From assembly GCA_010015655.1 (NCBI GenBank), contig ML976712.1:103446-167445 (forward strand): 64,000 bases of DNA, in the 5' to 3' direction. The stretch comes from Bimuria novae-zelandiae CBS 107.79 (taxonomy: Eukaryota > Ascomycota > Dothideomycetes > Pleosporales > Didymosphaeriaceae). The stretch's first letter is position 1; each line of letters begins with the position of its first letter. Made by a program: the position numbers and the translations under genes. The notes beneath the pieces were generated by a model. That model had not been told where the DNA came from, ran no database searches, and saw nothing but the letters and a program-made list of their open reading frames with translations. Positions 45,281-57,713 of the stretch are shown here, piece by piece.

Positions 45281-48200
45281 AGTAAGATAGAAACTAGCAC
45301 TTACTATAGAGCTTTAAACGCTCGACAAGACGATAAAGGATAATTTTAGTAAATAATACTAACACTACTAAACTTAAGTATTAAAGCAATAATATAGTAA
45401 ATAATAGTATAAATAGGCAAACTTACAGCGCGAATAGCAAGAATTAAAAGTACTAATATCTTAGCACCTACTACGACTACTGCTAATATAACACTTGCGA
45501 CACCTGTAGCACCTATAACACCTACGACACCTGCGGCAGCGTACGAACCAAAAGGACTTAAGGACCCTAAGGCATTTAATAGAACTCGAAGCTAGTATTT
45601 GCTATAGAAATACTAGATTAAAGCAAAGCTAAGGTCTAAGACTTGACAGTTCTATACAGACTAACTCGCGATTAACTACACTTTTAGTTGTATAATAGGC
45701 AATGCCAGAGTACGTATCTTCCTATAGGTATCTGTTTACGCCGTAACTAGCACGCTTAATTAGTTCTTTTAGTATCTTAACAGAGCGTTTAAGGACGCGC
45801 ACATAGCTAAGACTGTAAGGAGTAAGCTTTAGAATATATAGTAGAAAACATATAACGTACGCGACTTTATTTAGGACTTTAACAAGAAAGCTTTAATAGC
45901 TAGCCTATTTAACTATACTATCTTAAAGAGCATGTTCCTACACGCTCTTAATTACGAGTTACGGACCACCCTTGTAGGCACTATCTTTCCTAAGAGCACT
46001 ACGATTAAGGAGATGTAATTACACATTACTACTATATTAGATAATCTATAGCAGTTAAAGCTAAGCAGCAAGAAGAGAGACACACTACTATAGAATACTA
46101 CCTTAAGCAATGTTTCTGCTAATCCTATAGACTAGAAACTAAGTAAAACATAGATATAACAAGCGAAATAGGTCCCTTAGAAGGAGATTAATTAATAACG
46201 CGATAATAGATTATGTTTATAATGTAGAAAGAAAGGCCACTAAATTAAGTCTTATACTTTAAAAGCTACTTAGAATCCTAAGTAATAGCTAACTCGAGCC
46301 GCGAAAGCGAAAACTAAATTAAAGGTAGAAGATAATAATAACGCGATAGTAGTAGATAATAATAAGTTAAAAAAAGAGTAGCTCCTGGTCGAAGTCGCGA
46401 TCAGGAGCCTTCACGAGTAAGCAAGAACACAAGGACAAAATAGGATAAGTTTAAAAAGAAAAACATGCTAGCACCCCCGCTTACAGTACATGTACTAGTT
46501 AATTAAACTAATTACACTTTAGCACTAATTAACTCTAGATATCTCTCTTACGCCCTTATAACCTGTTTCTTTATAAGACGAGCCAAACTCGAGCGCATAG
46601 CGATTCCATGAAAGCCTATTATAAGGGTAAACGATTAAGTTAGCTAGGTTAACGAAGTTATAAAGTTTACGTTTAATATAAATAGCTGCACCGAGACTAG
46701 ATTTGCGTATATCACGCTAAATAATACTAAAGAGGACATTATCCTAGGACGTTTGTAAATAAATTAGAACTAAGTTACTATTACTCCTGCAAAGAAGTCA
46801 ATATACCTGTACGCTCTAGGTATTAGAATCCGTAGTTAAGAAGGCAAGGCCCACCTACTAGAGATTTAAGAGGTTAGCGCCACAGAATTCTAGCGATTAA
46901 TAAAAATAGCTTAGAGCAAAAACAAGAATTTAGGGGGAGCCGTAAAGATATTCGCCGCCTCGCTAGTAGATATTAACAAGGCCTTAGCGCCTAAGCTAAA
47001 GATCGACGTCCTATCTCTAGTTCTTAAGTACTAGAGGAAGCATATAACGCTCTTTAATCCTAAGGAAGCGAGCAAGTTACTACCACATTAACCTAGAATT
47101 AACTACGTAATTAAGCTAGAAGAGAAGGAAGAGAAGAAGCCTAAAGCCCCTTAGGGACCTTTATATAACATGTTAAAGGGAGAGCTTCTAGTGCTACGGA
47201 AGGAACTTACATCTCTGCTTAACAAAGGTTTTATACAAGTAAGTAATTTACCTGCTATATCGCTAATCCTATTTGCAAAGAAGCTAGGAGGTAGACTGCG
47301 ACTATGTGTTAACTACAAAGCACTAAACGCCTTAACAAAGAAGGACTAGTATCCCCTACTACTTATCTACGAGACTTTAAACAATATTATAAAGGCGAAG
47401 TGGTTTACGAAACTAGACGTTATTATAGCCTTTTACAAGATCCAAATCCGAGAAGGGGACGAGTGGCTTATAGCTTTTTAAACACGCTTTAGATTATTTA
47501 AATAGCTTATTACACTATTTAGACTAGCGAATGCCCCTAGCACATTCTAATAGTATATTAACTAGACACTCCGCGAATATTTAGACGATTTCTGCACAGC
47601 GTATCTTGACAATATCCTTATCTACACAAACGGTTCTCTCTAGAAACATTACAAGCAAGTTGACCAAGTGCTTATATAGCTAAAAGAAGCTAGGTTATAT
47701 CTTAATATTAAGAAGTGCGAGTTTAAGGTTAAGATTATAAAGTATCTTAGCTTTATTATTAAAGCTGGGAAGGGCACACGCATAGACCTAAAAAAGATTA
47801 AAGCTATTAAGGATTAAGAGGCGCTAAAGACTATTAAGGGCGTACAAAGCTTTCTAGGCTTTGCTAATTTCTACTAATAATTTATCCGAAATTTTGGCCA
47901 AATTGCCGCTCCCCTTACAAGACTTACAGGCAACGTTACCTTCAGATAGACAGCAGAGGAACAGAAGGCCTTCGATACACTTAAGAAAGTCTTTATATCT
48001 AAACCAGTGTTGGCCTAGTTCCAAGCAGACCGCGATACAGTTATAGAATGCGACTTGTCTAGTTATGTCACTGCCAGAGTACTATCTTAATATAATAAGA
48101 ACGGAATCCTACGTCCCTGCGCCTACTTCTTAAGAAAGAACACGCCTGCTAAATATAACTATAAAATCTATAATAAAGAACTACTAGCAGTTATTAGAGG

Positions 48201-50192
48201 ACTTAAAAAATAGGATACTAAACTTTAATTAGTGGAAAAGTTTAAGGTGGTTACTGACCACAAGAACTTAGAGTACTTTATGAAGCCCCGAATGTTAAAC
48301 GAGAGACAGGTTCGCTGGTCGCTTATCCTAGGCAGATATAATATAGAGATCCTCTATAGGCCAGGCAAGCAAAATATCCGAGCAGACGCATTATCCCGGC
48401 GAGAGCAGGATCTACTCGCAGACACTAGCGATAACCGACTATAGAGGAGACTCGTATAAGTCTTAAAGCCCACTACATCGTACTATAAGGAATTGGATAA
48501 CACTAATAAAGAGACAAGTATTATAGTAATGTCTATAAAAGTTTATGCTCTACTCGCCGCAATTTAAGGAAATACTTAAGAAGACACACGAGATCAAGAT
48601 ACTATTAAGAACCTCTAAGTTAAGTTAATTAAGAAAGACCTAGTTTATTAAGAAGCACGCTAAGCTATAGAAAGCAGATAATAGAAATTCCCTATTACAC
48701 TCTAGATTAAATGCTTAATTATAGAATGTAAGGTTAAGGACCAAGTGCTCTACTTCCGAGGACAAAAATAGGTACCAAACCACGAACCCCTACGAACGTC
48801 TATTATTAAGCAGATACACTATTCTGTGGCTACTAGGCACCCTAGCAGAGAGATTACATACAAGATAATTGCAAGAGACTTCTTTTGGCCAGGAATGTCT
48901 AACGATATTCGACGATATATACGGAACTGCGATACATGCGGAAGAATAAAACCGTAGAGAGATGGTCTGCAAGGCTTTTTAAAACCCCTGCCAGTGCCCA
49001 AACAAATCTAAAAGGAGATCTTAATAGACTTTGTTAAGGGCTTACCAGAGAGCAACGGCAACACAAACCTTATAGTTATTACTAACTACCTAAGCAAAGA
49101 CGTCGTGTTTATACTACTAGTAAACTTAGAAATAAAGATAGTAGTGTAAGCGTTTATCACGTATATTATTGCCTACTATTAGATTCCTAATGCAATTACG
49201 TTAGATCAAGGCAGCTAATTTATTAGCGTATTCTAGATAAGACTCTGCGAGATTCTTTAGATTAAGCGGCGATTATTCACAGCATTCTATGCTTAAACTA
49301 ATAGAGCAACAGAGCGCATGAATAGCACATGGGAGACATACATGAAAGCCTTTATTAGCTGGGCTCAAAATGACTGGGCACCTCTCTGCCCGCTAGCACA
49401 AATTGCAATTAAAGGACGAGACGCAATAACGACAAGGATGTCTCCTTTCTTCCTTTAGCATGGGTATAATATCAACCCACTATAGCTAGAGATACCTGCG
49501 GGCGCCAATCGCAGAAAGTACACTACACATGAGAGGTCTGACCGCGAGAAAGCCGAGTCTATTATCACTAAACTACGCTACCTTGTAGAACTTGCGCAAG
49601 CATCTATGGCACAGGAATAGCAAGAGCAGGAACGTTAAGCCAATAGGCATCGCCAAGAAGCGCCACACCTCCACGTCGGCGACAAAGTATAGCTAAAATT
49701 AGATAAGCAGTTTGCTACAGGCCGAAAATCAAAGAAGCTAGACTAGAGGAGCGCGAAGTACATAGTTATTAAGGTAATAAACACGCATACAGTTTAACTA
49801 AATACACCTTTAGGCCTTTATAATATTTTTTATATTAACTAACTCTAACTAGCAGCATTAGACCCCTTACTAAGCTAAATAAAGGACGACGACTAGCTAC
49901 TGCTAATTTAGGTAGATACTAATGGCGCAGATATATAGGAAGTAGAAGATATATTAGCAGAAGTGTGCTAACAACGCGGACGGGGATAGAAGTGGTAGTA
50001 TAAAGTAAAATAAAAAGGCTACTACCTACCAACTATAGAGCTAGTTAAAAACCTCTAAAACACTAAAGCGAAGATTTAATAGGAGCAATTTATAAAGCTG
50101 TATTAAGACCCTAATACACGACTTCTTCCTGCAGGGTTTCGGCGTGGATCTAATAACCTTTATCTAGACGCCATAAGAGAGGAGGGGGGTAA

Positions 50193-50407
50193 TGTAATAG
50201 GCTAAATGCCTTGTTGTACTGTTCCTTAGTAAAACCCTTAGTGAAACCCTTAGTGCTCCTTTAGACTAAGTGGGGCCTTAGAAATCTCTTGAATCTTCTT
50301 AACAATAACAGCGCATATATAAGTTTGGCCTTACTTGTAGATAGTTTGCTCCTTTTCGAATACAATCCTGTTACCAGGCATTGGCAACCTTTGCGCAGCC
50401 CCTTACA
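50193..50407 (+). repeat. 3' LTR of the chromovirus
   Basis: 215 bp from tgtaataggctaaatgcc to gccccttaca, directly after the polypurine tract and before the second tacgt duplication. Confidence 0.95.
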
Positions 50408-50805
50408 TACGTAGGCTTTACTTATAATATATAATTATAGTGCTTAAAAAATAGCTTCTTCCTTTTTTAATTAATTATAGGGCTGTGTTTTCTTAATTAG
50501 GATAGTTTTAAGATTATATCGTAATTAGCATCTTTAATAACGTTAATAGTAATTAGTTCTTAGTATCTATAAATCTTAAAAGTAATCTTAATTTTATATT
50601 AAATTCTTACTTTGCTAGGCATTGGTTACCTATTCGCGAAATAAATAGTATAGTGTATAGCCTTTTTATATTTATAGAGTCCTGCTCTATTAAGTGCTTT
50701 TCTTAATATATAGCTTTTCTATGCTCTTAAGTCTTGCATGGCTTTTATCCATGTTCCTTTAAGCTATACTAGTAGCTTAATTAATGTCTAACTATTAGTA
50801 ACGTA

Positions 50806-52623
50806 TTGGATCAGTGAGCTGTACAGATTAGTGAGCTGGATAGAATTTCTTGGCAACGAACACCACAACTACGACGCGTAATAGCTTAATACCTAAAGAG
50901 AAATAATACTTAGTAAGAAGGCAAGATTAAGCTTACGCTTTAAGGATATAATAATAGCTAATTTTAAAGCTTAAAACGCGCTACTAAAGTATATAGCGTG
51001 CCTTTATTAACTTTTTATTAATAATATAATAAAATTATTACGCACGCGAATACTTGTCCTAGCTTTTAGAAGCTTATTATAACTAAAGAGTAAATAATTA
51101 TTTAATATATTTTTAACTTTAATTCGCGAGGATTCGCGCTCTAGCTATGCGAGGTGGTAGATATAGCGGATAAGCTACTAGGTGCGCGTAATAGATAGCT
51201 AGTAGGTAAGAAATAGCTAGCAAGATTTATAGAGTGTATGCCTAAGCTTAAAATAGCCTTTAATTAAGGAAAGGATAGGCAGAGAATACTATAAAAATAT
51301 TTAAAATAATTAGTATATAGTTTAAGCTTATAGACGAAACTAAAGCTAAGTATAGCGTTTAAGATAACAATATATATAACTTTAATAAATCTAGTATCTA
51401 AATAGGTGTAATTAAATTTATAAAGGTTATTACGGGCGTAAAAAGACGTGCTTAACTAGATCTTATTTAGCTAGGTAATTAAAAGTAAGTAATACTTATT
51501 TAGAGTATTTACGATGTAGGGTACGCTATTTTACCCTTTATTATTTATAAAGGGCGCGTTTACATCTCTGCGTAGTATAAGGAGACGTCTATACCGCGCG
51601 ATTAGAAGCTCTTAGTCTCTAAAAATAGCTAAATAAATAACGCGCTTAGTTTAGAGTAGTTAAAGTATTTTAACGCGCATATAAAGGCGCGTTAGGTAAA
51701 AGTATACTAACTACTAGAATTAAATAGCTATAAGAGGTATTTTAATTAGAATTTTAAAGACTATTATATAGAAAATAAGATCCTTACGCTCTACATACTA
51801 GCTTATTTATTATATATCTTTTAGCGACTTAATATAGTTTATTTCTTATTATTAAAGTAAAAGTACTTTTAACGGGTTTAAGACTTAGCGCGCTAGCGTG
51901 TTTTTTATATTAATAAAAAAGGTTTTCTACTAGCCTTTAGAGACGCGTTTTTTAACTGTTTATAAAAGAAATCTATAAGAAGGCCTTTAAGGCATCTAGA
52001 CTAGTCCCTTTTAACGCTATAAAGGCTATTAACTACTTTAAAATATAATTACATATCCTGCTAGAACCCCTTGTATAAAAAACGCCGTGGTAATTAAAAA
52101 CTCTAAGTAATATAGTTAAATTTAGATTATAATTAAAGCTTATACGTAATTCTATTACTAGCTCTTTTATAGCTTAATTAAGGTTTATATAGCTTATTAA
52201 AAGTGCTTAACTAATAATCTATAGCAGCGCGCTTATAAAAGACTACGTTATTAAGCTTAAAAAATAATTAGACGCGATAACTATGCGTAAATCGCGTAAA
52301 TAAAAATAGATTTAGCATAGTAAAATAATAAAGTATAGCACTATAGTAGCGTAGGTAGCTACTACAGCGTCTATAGCGCCTTAATAGTCTAAAAAGACTC
52401 GTGATGGGGATGGTTAAGATAGGACTTAATTAGGTGTACAGCGCTATAGAAGCTATAGAGGGACTAGGCACAACGCGCGAACGTGCTAGGCAGATATAGT
52501 AGAAGATTCTAAGTTAAATAAAAGTATAGTGTATATAAGTTCTCTCTTTAATAGTGATGATAGTTTGTGATCTGTAGTTATGATGTTCGTTGCCAAGAAA
52601 TTCTGTCCAGCTCACTGATCCAA
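50806..52623 (+). mobile_element. Fot1/pogo-type transposon relic C inside the gypsy relic
   Basis: 1,818 bp flanked by TA (50,804-50,805 and 52,624-52,625), within a palindromic target (aacgTAcgtt). Terminal inverted repeats start ttggatcagtgagctg and continue acagaatttcttggcaacga. The left one carries an extra internal partial duplication (gattagtgagctg). Plus-strand transposase remnants, heavily stopped, include I-K-x-I-K-V-I-T-G-V-x-R (near 51,415), a LFYPLLFIKGAFTS block (AIPPFIIYKGR-type, near 51,530), ILTRI and a HSSHLLQPLD-type region near 51,800, and INKKGFL near 51,910. The TIR sequence differs from those of relics A and B, so this is a third subfamily. Confidence 0.85.
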
Positions 52624-54565
52624 TACGTTAGTATTTAATTTTTTAAAAGCGTTTTCTCGCCTAAGCCTAGGTCTAAAAAAACACGTTTTTAATAAGTAGT
52701 TCTATAAGTCTTAGCATTTCTTTTTTATTTTATAGATATTTATTGTATCTTATTTATAAATAGATTACTTTACTAAACTCCCTTTCCTCTACTTTATCCT
52801 AACGTACTAGCTCTCTATAGTAGTTTCTTAGTCTAAATTCTGAAAGTGCTTTATCCTATTTATATTTTTTATAGTCTAGGTAGAGTTATGTTTGCGATTC
52901 TATTAATATATAATTTTTATTAATTAATATTAATAGTGCGTTGTTAGTAGTATTATTTTAGATGCAGAAAGTACTTAGTTTTATGTTTATTTTAAAGGTA
53001 TACGTTACGCTTTATAATTAAGTAATTAAACTATTCCTATTAGTATTATTATTTCTATTTTAATTTTTTTTTTGTTTTTCTGTATAGTGCGTGGTGTATT
53101 AATTATATATAGAGTATTTCTATTAAAGGATACTATAGTTAGGGTTTTAGTAGTCTAGGTAGTACTTCAGTTTATAATTATTGTCGTCTATAATATATGT
53201 CTTGCGTAGGTCCTAATACTTATAATTATAGTCTATAAATTCTCTTGCAGCCTCGCTAATTAGGTTAGTTTATTTTAGTAGGTACGTAACGTATTTAGTT
53301 TTTATTACTATATTTCTAAAGTCTCCTTCTCTAGGTTATTATAGCTCTAGGAAGTTAAAGACGTTCTATTATTTAACTTCCTCTAGAGGTTGTCTTATAT
53401 TTAGGTGTAGTATAGGAGATTATTGTATTAGCTTATTTTTCTTATTTAAATCTTTATTATTAGCATCCTTATATATATAGAAGTCTAGCGATTCTAATTG
53501 CTTTAAGTCTTTATTTAGGATATTAGATTGCGTAATAGTAGGTGTTACTTGCTATTCTTCGTCGTCTAACTCTTTGTTAATAGTTATTATATTTAATTAT
53601 CTAATAACCTTATTCTTAGATCTGCAGCTCCTGGCTATGTGGCCTAGTTTGTCACATGTATAGCAAAGGCGTGCCCCAGTCCCTTATCTGTAGGTTCTAT
53701 CTAGGGTACATCCTTAGTTAGACTTATAAAAGTCTTTAGCCTTTCCTATCTTTTTCTCTATTATATTAACTTGTTAGTACTAGATTCCTTCTATTAGTTA
53801 GTAACTATAGTTAACTTAGTTTTTTTTACTATAGTTACTACTTAGAGTTATAATAATTAACTTTTATTATAGGTGCTTTACAACTTTTTCTTTTATTTTA
53901 GTTCTAGGGTAGGTCTTATTTTAGTTTAAACTATTTATTATTAATTTATGTTACTTCTACTATAAGTTCTTATAAGGTATTAGTCTTTAATTTATTACGC
54001 AACAGTTCTTCGCGTATATATTATTTTAATCTTTTATAAAATATTGTTATAAGACTAACGTTATTTTATTTAACTTAGTTAGTGTTCTTATAGAATTTAT
54101 ATTTATATTTAGCTACTAAATAAGTTTACTTAAATTATTAAATATTTTGTTTAGTAATAGCTTCCTAATTATTAATTCTAAAGTATTATTTAACCTTAAT
54201 ATAAAAGGTATTATAATTTTTTATAATCTTATCTATAGCATCGCCCTCTATATTAGCTCTAGCCAGGTAATAATTAACGTAAGGATAAATCTACTTAAAG
54301 GCATCTCCCTTTATATAGGTAAAAGTAAATATAGTCTTATTAGTATCATTTTATTTTTTCTTTATTCTATAAAAGTATAAGTTAAGTTATAAGATCTATA
54401 GTTCCATGTAATTATATTTACTATAAAAAAAGTTAGGCTTCTTATAAAAGCTTTTTATTTCTTTACTAGCTATAGTAATACTTACTTTTTTAAGAGTATC
54501 TGTTTAAATATTTTTTATATTAGTGAAAAAGGTATTATTAACACTTATATTAAGGATGTTTAAGA

Positions 54566-54974
54566 TATTAAGCCCTTTAGGATAGCTAGTCTTAAAGGAG
54601 GCTAGGGTTAGTTCTTAGGTAAAATTATTAGTAATATAAGTAAAGTTATTACTAATAGCTCGCGCTTATTAATAGGGCGTTAGTATTAAGGGTATATATA
54701 GTATAATTAAATTAATAAGAGCCTAAGTTAAATCTAAACGCTAGATTAATAAACAGGCTAAATATAAGTATAGAAGGGCCATACTTAGTGTTCCTATATA
54801 CGTGGCTTGTTCCTGCTCGTTGGCGAGCGCTCTCTGCAGAGCGCTCTCCGGAGAGCAGTCACATGACTTAGCGCCTTGCAGCGTAGTCGCCAATGACCAG
54901 TCATTCCTGGCGAATGTCATGAGGGATTAGATACAAAACCGGCACAGCCTTCCCTGGATCTTCAGATCCTAACA
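54566..54974 (+). repeat. Solo LTR copy 4, partly RIP-degraded
   Basis: About 409 bp, ending gatcctaaca. The left half is strongly TA-converted, whereas the right half (gcttgttcctgctcgttggc, gcgagcgctctctgcagagc) keeps GC. No target duplication is visible, so its left end is approximate. Same family as copies at 23,559, 24,563 and 33,681. Confidence 0.75.
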
Positions 54975-55535
54975 TATACCCGCGAAGAGAAATATTACTT
55001 TATTTAACTTAAAAGTAGTTAAATAGGGCGTTAAAGATATTATTTAGATTACTAATAGCCTTAATACTATTATTATTTATAATTTAGTACTTAGTAGGCG
55101 CTAGATCTTGCTCGGAGTTAAAATTAATAAGTTATAATCTATTATCTTTAAAACTAGAGTTAAACAGGCGATAGATAATATATTCTAAGTTAATTTATAA
55201 TACTAGAATTTTATATTAGGTTATTTAAAGTGCTCCTAAAGGTATGCTAAAGTCTAATTTTAAATATATTATATAGTTATTATTAAAAGGAGTAAACATT
55301 TATAGCTTAAAATAGGGTAAGGTTAAATTAGGGATATTAACACTAAAACCTCTAACGACCCCGCAATGTTAGGTCACTACACGTACGTTACGACTAACTT
55401 GAGTAGGTAGGTGCTATACTGCAGTTGGTTAGTGTCACTTCTCCATGGAGTTCCATGGAGTTATGGAACGGAACGGATACGGATAAAATATATGGAAATT
55501 CTATCTGTGTACATCACTGAGCACCGCTTCTCTTC
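54975..55535. other. Right edge of the AT-rich island
   Basis: AT-rich unassigned sequence to about 55,365, then normal GC. The edge carries a palindrome-rich block (cttctccatggagttccatgg, near 55,440) that resembles, in inverted orientation, the block near 21,540 at the other edge of the island. No gene is recognised. Confidence 0.5.
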
Positions 55536-57489
55536 TTGCACACATTTCACATTCGCATGGGAACCGACTTGCCCAAGAAGCCGCGCCTCTCCCATCGACA
55601 TGGTGGGCTCACCCCGTACCTCCTTCCTGGCGCCAGACCCATATCACAGGCAGTATCCTCGTACCAAGAATGCGGAAAGCCCTGGACTAACACTACAACC
55701 TGGGAAGACCTGGATGGAGTCTGGCGTAAAACGTTCGTATGAGGGGACACTGTTCGCACTCTCTACGGAACAAGAGCCGCGAGTGCAGTTTCAATGCTTG
55801 GGAGCGAAGGCCTCCACCCATATCCCGATGTTATGTCGTATACGACCTTCGGCATCCCTTGGCGTTTTAGGGAGGGCAGCCTTCAAAACCCTCAACCACC
55901 TATTTCTGCTTCAAGCCCTTATAGGTCCGCTATTCCGCCCATGGAGAGGTCAAATTATGGTAGAACTCTGGTCAATCCTTCAAACAACTTGCTTCCCCCC
56001 CGATGGTTGAGTGATCATTTGCGAAATGAGAAGCGCCAGCCCCAGCGGGTTCAACGCGAGCTGGACGCTGCTCGCCGGTCTAATCGCCATGTGTGGGATA
56101 CGTACGAAGGAGTTTCATATTTGCATTCAGATTTCACCGGCAAGTCAGACAACGGAAAACACGCAAACCAAGGGATGCAGAAAAGACTGGGCGAAGCACA
56201 TCGGAACAGACATCCCCATCTGGAATAGGCCGGGATGATAACTCCAAAGAGAACGCGAATTCTTTGCCGTTTGTGGTTTAACGAACATATGATAAAGGGA
56301 TCATTGAACAAAATCGAAATATACGCTACTCCAGACACTTGTTATACGCTTAACGTCGTCTCGGAGGAGTTTTTGAACCGACATAACCTATCGTTCAACA
56401 CCGACGGGCCATCAAATGTCAGACTACCAAACAGAAAACTGGTCCAATGCCTTGGAAACATTGTTCTTTTCTTCAGTTTCGAACATGGACGCCAAAAACA
56501 CCCTCTCAGGTACACTGTCATGCGCGATTGCGTTCATGATGTTGTCCTGGGTGCCTCGTTCCTTGAGATAACTCAAACATTGACCAGATTGAAACAACAT
56601 ATGACATGGCTTCCTAAGGCGCTTTCTGCGGCGCCATCGTTACGTGTCTGCTTTGTCGAGGCACCGCAACTCAATTCCACGCTTAGGAAAACAGTCACAG
56701 GTTGTATCAATGACCAGCCGGTATCTGCTTCACCCGACACCGGCTCAGATGTCAACATTATGTCTAAAGAAGTTGCTATCCAGCTCAAATTACACATCCA
56801 CGCGAATCATTCTTGTCAAGTTGAGCTAGTGTTCATTGACGGTTCAACCGTCAGAACACAGGGTGTTATCACTGGTGTGGAATGGAGCTTCCACCCAAAG
56901 ACACATATGACCCCGTATGGCCAGACTGATGGAGGTACAGCCAATTTCGACGACATTATTGACAGGCACTTTGGTCAAGATGCTACGGCAAACGTCACCT
57001 TCATTTGCGACTTCTACGTCTTGGAAGAATTGACATCGCCTATCATACTCAGCTCTGACCTCCTTCTCGGGTCAAATGCTTTTGAAGCATGTGTAGAAAA
57101 TTTTGGTGTCGCAAAGCAATCGCAGAAACGACCTCTGGAGGAATACGATATCTGTTACATAAAGGAGAAGAAAGCACGTCGCTCTTGGCGCGAAGTTATA
57201 CTTGGAAGACCAGCGAACGGTACATTCGCCTACACCGCTATTTCTCATCGTTATCTGACGTGTGATAGGTACTGTGCCAGCTCATGTCCTTCAGTCAACC
57301 GCGAGGGACATTGAACTCCGCCTCCGCGGCGAGGAAGCGGATCGCATCGCTAATCCTCCACCTAGTGAACGAGCTGCGGCATCGCAGACAGAGCAACAGA
57401 GGGTTCAGCAGTGGGAGCAGAATCAGACGAATCTACAGGCTGCAAACCCTCAGCAGTTGTCCCCAAACTGCGTGCAAATTACGACCTAA
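55536..57489 (+). pseudogene. Retropepsin-like aspartic protease gene, decayed
   Basis: One frame runs from 55,536 to 57,314 with only two stops, a TGA at 55,740 and a TAG at 56,226 where Trp would fit. A frameshift near 57,270 leads to a Glu/Gln/Arg-rich tail ending at 57,489. The protein is not part of a retrotransposon: no reverse transcriptase or LTR is nearby. It has two retropepsin-like folds. The first (about 56,300-56,570) has a degenerate active site (YATPDTCYTLNVVSEEFL) and a VVLGASFLE flap-side motif. The second (about 56,690-57,110) keeps the catalytic D-T-G in PDTGSDVNIMSKEVA and IILSSDLLLGSNAFE. Such stand-alone retropepsins occur in many ascomycetes with unknown roles. Alternative splicing around the stops is possible but no convincing introns were seen. 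Confidence 0.6.
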
Positions 57490-57713
57490 TACCCCATTTA
57501 CAGAAGGATTGTACCAACCCTACCAGATGATTCGGATTCTGTCAACTTTGCGAAAAGGTGAAATCTCATTGATGCCATGTGAGATGTTTAGCAAGACAGT
57601 GCTCAGGGATCACCTGCAGCTATTTGAGGTATATACCAAACGCGATGCTCAACTTCAGCGCTTTTCCTTTCGCGGCTTCCTCTTGTCACCTTCCTCGTTT
57701 TCTCCATCAAGAA

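Larger units (their letters stand above)
44536..50407 (+). mobile_element. Chromodomain Ty3/gypsy retrotransposon (chromovirus), complete but RIP-degraded
   Basis: 5,872 bp with 215-bp LTRs at both ends (TG...CA) and a perfect tacgt target duplication (44,531-44,535 and 50,408-50,412). A polypurine tract (gagaggaggggggtaa, ending at 50,192) precedes the 3' LTR. The leader holds GC-rich tandem repeats. Gag shows a zinc-knuckle remnant near 46,215. Protease lies around 46.5-46.8 kb. Reverse transcriptase, about 47.1-47.8 kb, has the catalytic box as YLDNILIY instead of YLDD. RNase H is near 48.0-48.4 kb ([23 protein letters not shown]). The integrase has an HHCC region (RHPSREITYKII ... CDTCGRI) near 48.85 kb. 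A C-terminal chromodomain lies at about 49,935-50,060 (VEDILAEV ... KGYYLPTIELV). Stops replace Trp and Gln throughout, so this copy encodes no functional polyprotein. Confidence 0.93.
41980..54565 (-). mobile_element. Ty3/gypsy retrotransposon relic on minus strand, split by two later insertions
   Basis: RIP-degraded pol and gag remnants read right to left. At about 53,660-53,620 a zinc knuckle CYTCDKLGHIARSC (gag nucleocapsid) is intact. Protease-region sequence should lie near 50.4-50.8 kb. Reverse transcriptase lies at about 44,230-43,500: YIDYKKLNNIIIKNQYLL, then YYLIKIKKGNK, AFRIRYKLFKYIVMPFRFT. RNase H is near 43,400-43,100 (DVSDLAMDACAKQ, TDYKNL) and integrase-like sequence near 42,900-42,200. 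The element is interrupted by the chromovirus at 44,536-50,407 (5-bp duplication) and the Fot1-type element at 50,806-52,623 (TA duplication). Its own LTRs could not be identified, so ends are approximate. It may be more than one gypsy copy. Confidence 0.75.

Noticed and set aside
54147..54380. 77-codon open frame in AT-rich DNA
   Set aside because: Chance frame of Ile/Leu/Ser-rich RIP sequence on the strand opposite the gypsy gag remnants.
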